Part shown: positions 1 to 4,734 of the stretch, piece by piece
Numbering within the stretch: position 1 is the first letter of the stretch
Layout of the letters: each line of letters starts with the position of its first letter
Assembly (NCBI GenBank): GCA_005877345.1
Contig: VBPR01000191.1
Coordinates: 1-5,416, forward strand
Direction of reading: 5' to 3'
DNA from: Nitrososphaerota archaeon
Lineage (GTDB): Archaea > Thermoproteota > Nitrososphaeria > Nitrososphaerales > Nitrososphaeraceae
DNA length: 5,416 nucleotides
The notes under the pieces: generated by a model
Told to the model about the DNA's origin: nothing
What the model saw: only the letters and a program-made list of their open reading frames with translations
Database searches by the model: none
Made by a program: the position numbers and the translations under genes

Positions 1-630
1 TTAATTTTTTGTCTTCTTCAAATTTGTTATCGATTCGATAAAAAATCTGTGCACCCTGTAATCACCTGATAATTCCGGATGGAAAGAAGTCCCAATTATA
101 TTTTCTTGCTTTACAGCTACTATTTTTCCATCAAACTTACTCAAAATTTGCACATGTGGACCCATCGAAATTACAGTAGGTGCACGTATAAAGATTCCCT
201 TATAATCATTTCCTATACCCGATATATCTAAGTTTGATTCAAATGAATCATACTGCCTTCCAAAAGAATTCCTCTCAATTTCAATATCTAAAGCGCCTAG
301 CAATAATTGTTTCTTGTTTCCAACAATCTTGTCATAAGATTTCTTAGCCAAAATAATCATACCGGCACATGTTCCCATTACAGGTAATCCCTCTTGTAGT
401 ATTCTTGTAATTGCGTCTAATAATCCATTCTTTATAGCAATATGTAATCCCATTACGGTACTCTCACCGCCTGGTATAATCAAGCCATCAACTTTCATAA
501 ACTCTTCAGGATAACGAACAGGAATGACTTTGCCTTTAATTTTCATTTCTTTAAATGCATCTGTTGTTGCTTTGATATTCTCTTCAATATCGCCTTGAAG
601 ACCCAATACTCCGATTAATAACTCATTCAA
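1..630 (-). CDS. pdxT: PdxT, glutaminase subunit of pyridoxal 5'-phosphate synthase
   Basis: This is the class I glutamine amidotransferase subunit of the DXP-independent vitamin B6 pathway. It hydrolyses glutamine and passes ammonia to PdxS in the cytoplasm. The 209-residue protein is full length for the family. Visible motifs are LGLQGD (9-14), PGGEST (53-58, oxyanion-hole region), GTCAG with nucleophile Cys88, RNSFGRQ (120-126), FIRAP (147-151) and FHPE with His184 and Glu186, which complete the Cys-His-Glu triad. The start is a TTG (628-630): there is no in-frame ATG close upstream, the conserved GVLGLQGD strand begins at residue 7, and a GAGG lies 9 bases before it. The TTG overlaps the TGA stop of pdxS as TTGA, so translation is probably coupled. 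The stop codon lies at the very edge of the window. Identity is secure; family knowledge supplies the reaction. Confidence 0.97.
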   Translation of the reverse strand: MNELLIGVLGLQGDIEENIKATTDAFKEMKIKGKVIPVRYPEEFMKVDGLIIPGGESTVMGLHIAIKNGLLDAITRILQEGLPVMGTCAGMIILAKKSYDKIVGNKKQLLLGALDIEIERNSFGRQYDSFESNLDISGIGNDYKGIFIRAPTVISMGPHVQILSKFDGKIVAVKQENIIGTSFHPELSGDYRVHRFFIESITNLKKTKN

Positions 631-1598
631 ACTGTAGGTCCTCTTTCTTGCATTCTTAAATTCAAGTTTTTGGTATCAAGACCAATCATTGATTTTTTTT
701 CATCAATCATTTTCTGTGCCTCTAGAACTGTCTTGGGATCGTCAAAATAAGTAGTCGCTATAACAACAGCTTTTGCTCTTTCCAGTGGATCTTCTGCTTT
801 AAATATTCCGGAACCTACAAAAATTCCATCACAACCTAGCTTCATTAGCAGGGCAGCGTCAGCTGGTGTAGATATTCCCCCTGCGGCAAAATTCACAACA
901 GGCAATCTTCCAAGCTTCCCCGTTTCTCTAACTATCTCATAGGAGGATTGTAACTCTCTTGAAATCTTAATTAGTTCTTGATCATCGTTATTATCGTAAA
1001 TTCCCTTTATCTTTTTGATTTCGTTATTCACCATTCTTATATGGGTTACTGCATGTGAAACATCCCCTGTCCCTGGCTCACCTTTTGTTCTAATCATTGA
1101 AGCACCTTCCTCTATCCGGCGTAGTGCCTCACCCAAATTCTTAGCTCCATTCACAAAGGGTGTTGTGTAATTCCACTTCCAAATATGCCTACTTTCATCA
1201 GCAGGACTAAGTACTTCACTCTCATCGATCATATCAACTCCCATTTCTTCAAGAATACCAGCCTCAGATAAGTGTCCTATTCTACACTTTGCCATTATTG
1301 GGATACTCACAGAATCTAATACTGCTTGAATTACTTTAACACCTGCCGTTCTAGCCACTCCACCTGCATGTCTTACATCATATGGAAGTTTGTCCAAGAC
1401 CATGACAGCGACTGCTCCGGCATCTTCGGCTATTTGAGCTTGTTCTACGTTGGTTACATCCATTATTACACCGTGCTTTTGCATGTGTGCAAAGCCACGC
1501 TTTATCAAGGCTGTCCCGCTTGAAATTTCTTTTCTATCAATGGTTGTTATTTTAATACCCTTGGATAATGGATATGCACCCACTTGCGAAATTGTCAT
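627..1598 (-). CDS. pdxS: PdxS, synthase subunit of pyridoxal 5'-phosphate synthase
   Basis: This (beta/alpha)8 enzyme builds pyridoxal 5'-phosphate from ribose 5-phosphate, glyceraldehyde 3-phosphate and the ammonia delivered by PdxT. The family forms a dodecamer decorated by PdxT. The 323-residue protein shows the expected order: RGFAHMQKHGVIMD with Asp47, AGAVAVM, MAKCRIGH with Lys104 (equivalent to Bacillus Lys81, the first Schiff-base lysine), DESEVL, RTKGEPGTG with Lys172 (equivalent to Lys149), NFAAGG (236-241), FVGSGIFK (260-267) and the C-terminal RMQERG (315-320). Compared with Bacillus PdxS it has about 20 extra residues at the N terminus. The ATG at 1596-1598 is directly preceded by an in-frame TAG, so it is the furthest possible start, and no Shine-Dalgarno precedes it. 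A TATA-like element centred about 26 bases upstream fits a leaderless mRNA. It is the first gene of the pdxS-pdxT operon. Confidence 0.98.
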   Translation of the reverse strand: MTISQVGAYPLSKGIKITTIDRKEISSGTALIKRGFAHMQKHGVIMDVTNVEQAQIAEDAGAVAVMVLDKLPYDVRHAGGVARTAGVKVIQAVLDSVSIPIMAKCRIGHLSEAGILEEMGVDMIDESEVLSPADESRHIWKWNYTTPFVNGAKNLGEALRRIEEGASMIRTKGEPGTGDVSHAVTHIRMVNNEIKKIKGIYDNNDDQELIKISRELQSSYEIVRETGKLGRLPVVNFAAGGISTPADAALLMKLGCDGIFVGSGIFKAEDPLERAKAVVIATTYFDDPKTVLEAQKMIDEKKSMIGLDTKNLNLRMQERGPTV

Positions 1599-1620
1599 CT
1601 ACTATTTTTTCTAATTTGCA

Positions 1621-1628
1621 TTATTTAG
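1621..1628 (-). promoter_or_regulatory. Candidate TATA box for pdxS-pdxT
   Basis: On the minus strand this reads CTAAATAA, centred about 26 bases before the pdxS ATG. That is the normal archaeal distance between a TATA box and the transcription start, so the mRNA could be leaderless, agreeing with the absence of a Shine-Dalgarno. The same core (with ATG following) recurs on the plus strand at 1838-1849 with one mismatch over 12 bases. It overlaps the end of the possible short reading frame at 1621-1680, so the two interpretations compete. Confidence 0.45.
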
Positions 1629-1680
1629 GTATTAGTCTTGCTACAAAATAAAAGGCCCTGTGTTTAGAATTGAGTCTCAT
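1621..1680 (-). other. Possible 19-codon leader reading frame upstream of pdxS
   Basis: A short frame starts at the ATG at 1678-1680 and ends at the TAA at 1621-1623, 22 bases before the pdxS start. Its product, MRLNSKHRAFYFVARLIPK, is basic and matches nothing I recognise. In its favour, a GAAGGAG sequence (1688-1694 on the minus strand) lies 7 bases before the ATG, a good Shine-Dalgarno distance, and a TTTAATA element near 1731-1738 sits where a TATA box would give a start point around 1709. Against it, the frame is short, the Shine-Dalgarno lies within a purine-rich tract where such matches arise easily, and its stop codon overlaps the better pdxS TATA candidate. It may be chance. Confidence 0.2.
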
Positions 1681-1761
1681 ATTTCTGCTCCTTCATTCCT
1701 CATCTATCCTAAATCCTTCTGTATTTGATGTATTAAAGATATTCTAACCCATAAAATCAAC

Positions 1762-1781
1762 TTTTGGTCAGCTGATGCAAA
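1762..1781. promoter_or_regulatory. Imperfect dyad, possible operator between pdxS and ribL
   Basis: The centre is a perfect 8-base palindrome, TCAGCTGA (1768-1775). Three mismatched pairs follow on each side, then a TTT/AAA pair (1762-1764 and 1779-1781), giving 7 of 10 matching pairs. It lies in the divergent region about 77 bases before the RibL-like start. Symmetric sites of this size suit a dimeric winged-helix regulator, but nothing in the sequence says which protein would bind. No second copy was found in the window. Confidence 0.25.
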
Positions 1782-1799
1782 AAGTTTCTTGTTTAAAGA

Positions 1800-1836
1800 A
1801 CATTGCAAATAGAGAATAGAACTAAATAGACATTGC
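1800..1836 (+). repeat. Paired ACATTGC and triple AATAGA repeats around the ribL TATA box
   Basis: ACATTGC occurs exactly at 1800-1806 and again at 1830-1836, a period of 30 bases or close to three helical turns. Between and beside these, AATAGA occurs at 1808-1813, 1815-1820 and 1825-1830, the last overlapping the TATA candidate. Repeats on one face of the helix straddling a core promoter suggest cooperative regulator binding. The units are short and the region is AT-rich, so chance is not excluded. Confidence 0.35.
1822..1829 (+). promoter_or_regulatory. Candidate TATA box for the RibL-like gene
   Basis: CTAAATAG is centred about 32 bases before the ATG at 1858, predicting a start point around 1850-1853 and a leader of only a few bases. 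No Shine-Dalgarno precedes the ATG, which fits a near-leaderless message. A second similar element, TTAAATAA at 1840-1847, is too close to this ATG to serve it and would place the start point inside the gene. Confidence 0.4.
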
Positions 1837-1857
1837 TACTTAAATAATGTCGAAATT

Positions 1858-2487
1858 ATGTTAGAACCTTTGGATAAAGCTATTCTGACAGCCATCTATG
1901 TTGCTTCACTCGATTCGGATATTTTGCCATTAGAATATCTGAAGAATAGAACTACAATTTCAGAAGATATGTTTAATCTAAAAATTGACGAAATGATTGA
2001 AAATGGTTTTGTAGAAAAATCTAATCCTCTCAGGTTAACTTTCCTTGGCAGAGGTTTACTAAAAATTGTATTGATTGGCGGAGTGTTTGATATTGTTCAT
2101 CCAGGTCACATTCATACATTAAAGGATGCAAAAAGCCAGGGTGACATATTGATTGTTGTGGTGGCAAGGAGTTCAACTGCACTTAAAATAAACAAAAATA
2201 GAAAAATATACCATGACGAGTTTCTTAGAAGAGAGCTGGTTGAGTCCATTAGATACGTTGATTATGCAATCATTGGAAGGGAAGGTACGTTATACGATAC
2301 TGTAGAATTTGTCAAGCCAGATATTATTGCATTAGGATATGATCAAATACACACTGAAAGAGAAATTGCTGTGAATTGTTCGAAAAGAGGAATAAATACG
2401 AGAATAATTCGCTTAAACACCCCAATCCCCGGCTCTAAAAGTACCCAAATTAAAGAAGAATTGGGCCATTCAATTTATGATATATGA
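1858..2487 (+). CDS. RibL-like FAD synthetase with N-terminal winged-helix domain
   Basis: Residues 69-204 form a compact cytidylyltransferase-like domain: KIVLIGGVFDIVHPGHIHTL carries the HxGH motif (His81-Pro-Gly-His84), followed by ILIVVVAR (97-104), DEFLRRELVESI (120-131), KPDIIALGYDQ (153-163) and GSKSTQIKE (192-200), the SSTxI-like nucleotide motif. This pattern is that of archaeal RibL, which transfers AMP from ATP to FMN to make FAD. Residues 1-68 look like a winged helix: an initial helix (DKAILTAIYVASL), a helix pair through MIENGFVEKS, then a short LRLTFLGRG wing. The downstream gene encodes the preceding pathway step (riboflavin kinase), which supports the assignment. Only one cysteine is present (Cys174), whereas I recall that characterised RibL depends on conserved C-terminal cysteines, so another cytidylyl- or adenylyltransferase substrate is possible. 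The ATG start includes the whole winged helix. The last 18 bases overlap the convergent ribK. Confidence 0.82.
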   Translation: MLEPLDKAILTAIYVASLDSDILPLEYLKNRTTISEDMFNLKIDEMIENGFVEKSNPLRLTFLGRGLLKIVLIGGVFDIVHPGHIHTLKDAKSQGDILIVVVARSSTALKINKNRKIYHDEFLRRELVESIRYVDYAIIGREGTLYDTVEFVKPDIIALGYDQIHTEREIAVNCSKRGINTRIIRLNTPIPGSKSTQIKEELGHSIYDI

Positions 2488-3186
2488 TTCTGTTCTTCTT
2501 TTTGAATTCTGCAAGGTAACCTTAACATTGTCACCATTCTTTAGATGCAGTACTTGTTTGATATTAACAGGAGCTATAATCTCCAACATGTTCTTATCAT
2601 GGTGTGTTCGTTCAAGAATCAATAAGTCTGATTGAATATTTTCATCGCCATTTAATGTTGTAGGGTAACACTTGACCCAACCATAAGTTCGTTCGGAATC
2701 ACTGAAACCATCAATAAATTGATAACGAAAACATTCAATTTTTTCTCTATTTTCTAACGACAGCGAATCAATCATTTTAATATTCAAAGTGCCTGGGTAA
2801 GGGATATACCCAATCTTTTTTTCAAACTGCTTACGATAGCCTTCAAGACTCATATAGTACTTTCCTTCTCCCATTCCAGAGACCAAAATACCATTAAAAT
2901 GAATATTTCCAGGCGATGAATATACTGCCAAGTTAAGATAGTCAGACATTTTCTTAACGAATGAAAGACCTTCTTCTGTTACCCTGATCATATAGCCGTG
3001 TCCTTTCTTGACTCGTTCTACATATTTCATTTCCTGCAATTCCAAAATTATTTTTGAGGCCGCCTGTTGTGACTTGTTTATTTCTATTCCAACGTCAGTA
3101 CTAGTAAATTCAATGAAATTATCCTTCGCACCTTTAAGCAATAGTTTAGCTAGCGTTATGACGTAATCATACTTAATATCTTGCAT
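2470..3186 (-). CDS. ribK: CTP-dependent riboflavin kinase with winged-helix domain (RibK/RbkR type)
   Basis: This archaeal kinase converts riboflavin to FMN using CTP. The 238-residue protein has two parts. Residues 1 to about 85 form a winged-helix DNA-binding domain, with the recognition region around FTSTDVGIEINKSQQAASKI and a wing at RVKKGHGYMIRVTEEG. Residues about 95-225 form the DUF120 kinase domain, with SGMGEGKYYMSL (103-114), the Tyr117...Gln120-Phe121 segment, PYPGTLN (129-135), LERTHH (191-196), EIIAPV (202-207) and LKNGDNVKV (215-223). Proteins with this architecture are known in archaea as RbkR, acting both as kinase and as a transcriptional regulator of riboflavin genes; regulation here is inferred from architecture only. 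The ATG lies 6 bases after the dnaG stop with no clear Shine-Dalgarno, so coupled translation from dnaG is likely. The 3' end overlaps the RibL-like gene by 18 bases. Confidence 0.95.
   Translation of the reverse strand: MQDIKYDYVITLAKLLLKGAKDNFIEFTSTDVGIEINKSQQAASKIILELQEMKYVERVKKGHGYMIRVTEEGLSFVKKMSDYLNLAVYSSPGNIHFNGILVSGMGEGKYYMSLEGYRKQFEKKIGYIPYPGTLNIKMIDSLSLENREKIECFRYQFIDGFSDSERTYGWVKCYPTTLNGDENIQSDLLILERTHHDKNMLEIIAPVNIKQVLHLKNGDNVKVTLQNSKRRTESYIIN
2488..2503 (+). terminator. Possible T-rich terminator after the RibL-like gene
   Basis: Directly after the TGA stop, 14 of 16 plus-strand bases are pyrimidines, ending in a run of five T (2499-2503). Archaeal termination often uses oligo-T tracts without a hairpin. 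The tract lies inside the 3' end of ribK, where it encodes lysine and arginine codons on the other strand, so it could also be a coding by-product. Confidence 0.25.
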
Positions 3187-3192
3187 CGTTCT

Positions 3193-4422
3193 TTAGTTGC
3201 CAATACCTATCTGATCAAAAGTTCTTACTGTAATTTCTGGTGATTTTTTCAATTCTGCCATTCTATGCCCTACTACAAACTCAATTCCTGCCCTATATGC
3301 CGCATCAATAAGTCGTTGTGTAATAATTCCATCCAGAACTAGAAATCTAGCACCTTCTAAGGAGTCCAATCTTTTGATTATTTCTGATACTGGGATCTTC
3401 AACAATACCTGCATCGAATTATCCAATATCATTGCCTCCAAAGTTTCATTGATTTGTGGATATACTTCTTTGATAACTGACGCGATTTGTGGATCGTCTA
3501 CCGCATTATCATCATTATTAAAATTTGAAGAGGCCTCAGACGCTGTATTGTTATTTTCATAATTTTTTGACTTCTTTACGCTCTTTTGATGTCGAGCTGG
3601 AACATCGTATTGCTCGCCTGTAGGTTCAATTACGTCTTTTAGTATCTCAGATATTTCCAACGGAGTGCACTCCTCCACTTCTTTGCCATCTGGTGCTCTC
3701 AAAACTTTATCAATTTTAACCAAACCTTGCAATTCCTTCAAGATCAAGTCAGCAGCCCTATCACCATCTAAAAATGCTATAACCTTCTTTCCTGATGTGA
3801 GGTTGGTTATTGTTTCATCAATTTTGGCTCCTTCAATAGCAATAGAGTTATCAAAACCTGCACGTAAAAGGTTAATCACGTCGGCCCTACCTTCAACAAG
3901 AATAATGTACGGCGAATCAAATACTCCAGTACCGCACGCTAACTGAGCCTTTCCAAATGTGGTTAGTTTTCCTGGTTTGCTTGCGTCATATACATCGCGT
4001 AGCATTTCTTCTCCTTCACTTATTGTCTTGGTCGCCCATTCTTGAATTATTTTTTTGGCTCTATCCACAATAACTTTTTTCTTGATAGCTCGTATGTCAT
4101 CTATACCGACTAAGAGAAACTTACCCTGAAAGGGTCCAACTTTATCTATGCTTTCAATCGCGGCAGATATCAATGCAGCAGTAGATATGTCAGTGCTCAT
4201 AGGGAGCAAAGCGTCGCCCTTAGTTGTATTAGATTTGGTATCAACATTTACTTCAATTCTCCCAACCTTTGACATTTTCTGCAACTCGTTTAGGTTCATC
4301 TCAGGGCCTAGTAATCCCTCTGTCTGGCCGAATATTGCGCCAATTATATCGGCCTTTTCTACTATGCCATCAACTTCGAACTTAAGTTTAACATGATATT
4401 TTACTATACCAGTATTAGGCAT
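3193..4422 (-). CDS. dnaG: Archaeal DnaG-type primase / exosome-associated protein
   Basis: Archaeal DnaG is a Toprim-domain protein with primase activity that is also found as a subunit of the RNA exosome. The product is 409 residues from the ATG at 4420-4422. The N-terminal domain carries the family signature VDGIVEKADIIGAIFGQTEG, then GRIEV and a helical region to about residue 130. The Toprim core spans about 168-248, with the catalytic glutamate in ILVEGRADV (Glu177) and the metal-binding aspartates in FLDGDRA (Asp219, Asp221). Residues about 276-310 are a low-complexity linker rich in Asn, Ser, Lys and Asp. A conserved C-terminal domain ends with DGIITQRLIDAAYRAG and EFVVGHR. A TTG two codons upstream (4426-4428) would add two residues, but GAGGG at 4430-4434 is correctly spaced only for the ATG. 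It is the first gene of a likely two-gene unit with ribK. Confidence 0.97.
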   Translation of the reverse strand: MPNTGIVKYHVKLKFEVDGIVEKADIIGAIFGQTEGLLGPEMNLNELQKMSKVGRIEVNVDTKSNTTKGDALLPMSTDISTAALISAAIESIDKVGPFQGKFLLVGIDDIRAIKKKVIVDRAKKIIQEWATKTISEGEEMLRDVYDASKPGKLTTFGKAQLACGTGVFDSPYIILVEGRADVINLLRAGFDNSIAIEGAKIDETITNLTSGKKVIAFLDGDRAADLILKELQGLVKIDKVLRAPDGKEVEECTPLEISEILKDVIEPTGEQYDVPARHQKSVKKSKNYENNNTASEASSNFNNDDNAVDDPQIASVIKEVYPQINETLEAMILDNSMQVLLKIPVSEIIKRLDSLEGARFLVLDGIITQRLIDAAYRAGIEFVVGHRMAELKKSPEITVRTFDQIGIGN

Positions 4423-4429
4423 TTTCAAA

Positions 4430-4434
4430 CCCTC
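4430..4434 (-). promoter_or_regulatory. Shine-Dalgarno deciding the dnaG start
   Basis: GAGGG on the minus strand lies 7 bases before the ATG at 4420-4422 but only 1 base before the in-frame TTG at 4426-4428. The spacing selects the ATG. This is the clearest ribosome binding site in the window; the other major genes have weak or no such sites. Confidence 0.75.
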
Positions 4435-4700
4435 ATATTTGTAAATACGATGGTAAGCTTATCTTGCTTGAATATAAGTGCTTTGACATGTTTTAATATA
4501 TCTTCAGATGATTCTTTTGTTTAAATCAAATTGGGAAATGTTTAGAATTATTTCGTTCTACTTGTGATTCAAATAAAAAATTTGATCGAATTTAAATCAT
4601 AAAACTCCAATGGATCTACTATTCGTTGAGAGAAATTTTGATTGTTAAAAATTCATGTCAAAAAAATTATGAAATATTTGAAAACAATTGCAAGAAAAGA
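4435..4700. other. Divergent intergenic region between dnaG and the cupredoxin gene
   Basis: This non-coding stretch is very AT-rich. Apart from the dnaG TATA candidate it holds an exact 9-base direct repeat TTTAAATCA at 4520-4528 and 4591-4599, and a small inverted repeat TCAAAT/ATTTGA (4569-4574 and 4580-4585) with a five-A loop. An AAATATTT at 4672-4679 is an alternative TATA element for the rightward gene. Short open frames here (for example 24 codons from 4450 on the plus strand) lack ribosome sites. I see no RNA gene. Confidence 0.5.
4471..4478 (-). promoter_or_regulatory. Candidate TATA box for dnaG-ribK
   Basis: The minus strand reads CTTATATT, a good archaeal TATA match, centred about 52 bases before the dnaG ATG. 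It predicts a transcription start near 4448 and a leader of about 26 bases that contains the GAGGG site. A second AT-rich match, TATATTAAAA at 4491-4500, would give a longer leader. Confidence 0.45.
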
Positions 4701-4708
4701 TTAATTAT
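4701..4708 (+). promoter_or_regulatory. Candidate TATA box for the cupredoxin membrane protein
   Basis: TTAATTAT is centred about 30 bases before the ATG at 4735, which would place transcription start about 4-6 bases before it and give a near-leaderless message. The absence of a Shine-Dalgarno agrees. The alternative AAATATTT at 4672-4679 would instead give a leader of about 33 bases containing the hairpin at 4706-4727. Confidence 0.35.
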
Positions 4709-4727
4709 GTGAGCTTGAGTTCACGTA
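4706..4727 (+). promoter_or_regulatory. Dyad or RNA hairpin just before the cupredoxin gene start
   Basis: The 22 bases form an inverted repeat centred between 4716 and 4717. Eight of eleven pairs are complementary in DNA (TA at the ends, GTGA/TCAC, CT/AG). Two of the three mismatches (4708 with 4725, 4713 with 4720) become U-G or G-U wobbles in RNA, giving a nearly continuous stem of 9 pairs around a UUGA loop. It ends 7 bases before the ATG. It could be a protein operator downstream of the TATA box or a translation-blocking hairpin in a leader. Confidence 0.45.
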
Positions 4728-4734
4728 CCAAAGA

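Noticed and set aside
1326..1523. 65-codon open frame on the plus strand inside pdxS
   Set aside because: It is antisense to a fully conserved stretch of PdxS, has no ribosome site, and its product resembles no protein family.
1775..1819. 14-codon plus-strand frame starting in the palindrome region upstream of the RibL-like gene
   Set aside because: No ribosome site, very short, and out of keeping with the promoter signals that overlap it.
3374..4396. Three open frames on the plus strand (3374-3562, 3665-3946, 4148-4396) inside dnaG
   Set aside because: They are complements of dnaG codons; the encoded strings follow from the conserved primase sequence and lack start signals.
4426..4428. TTG as the start of dnaG
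   Set aside because: The GAGGG site is 1 base from it but 7 bases from the ATG two codons later, so the ATG is preferred.
4450..4524. 24-codon plus-strand frame over the dnaG promoter
   Set aside because: No Shine-Dalgarno or promoter, and it runs antisense to the dnaG TATA candidate.
4520..4599. TTTAAATCA direct repeat and small TCAAAT/ATTTGA inverted repeat as regulatory elements
   Set aside because: Both consist mostly of A and T in a very AT-rich region, where such matches are expected by chance.
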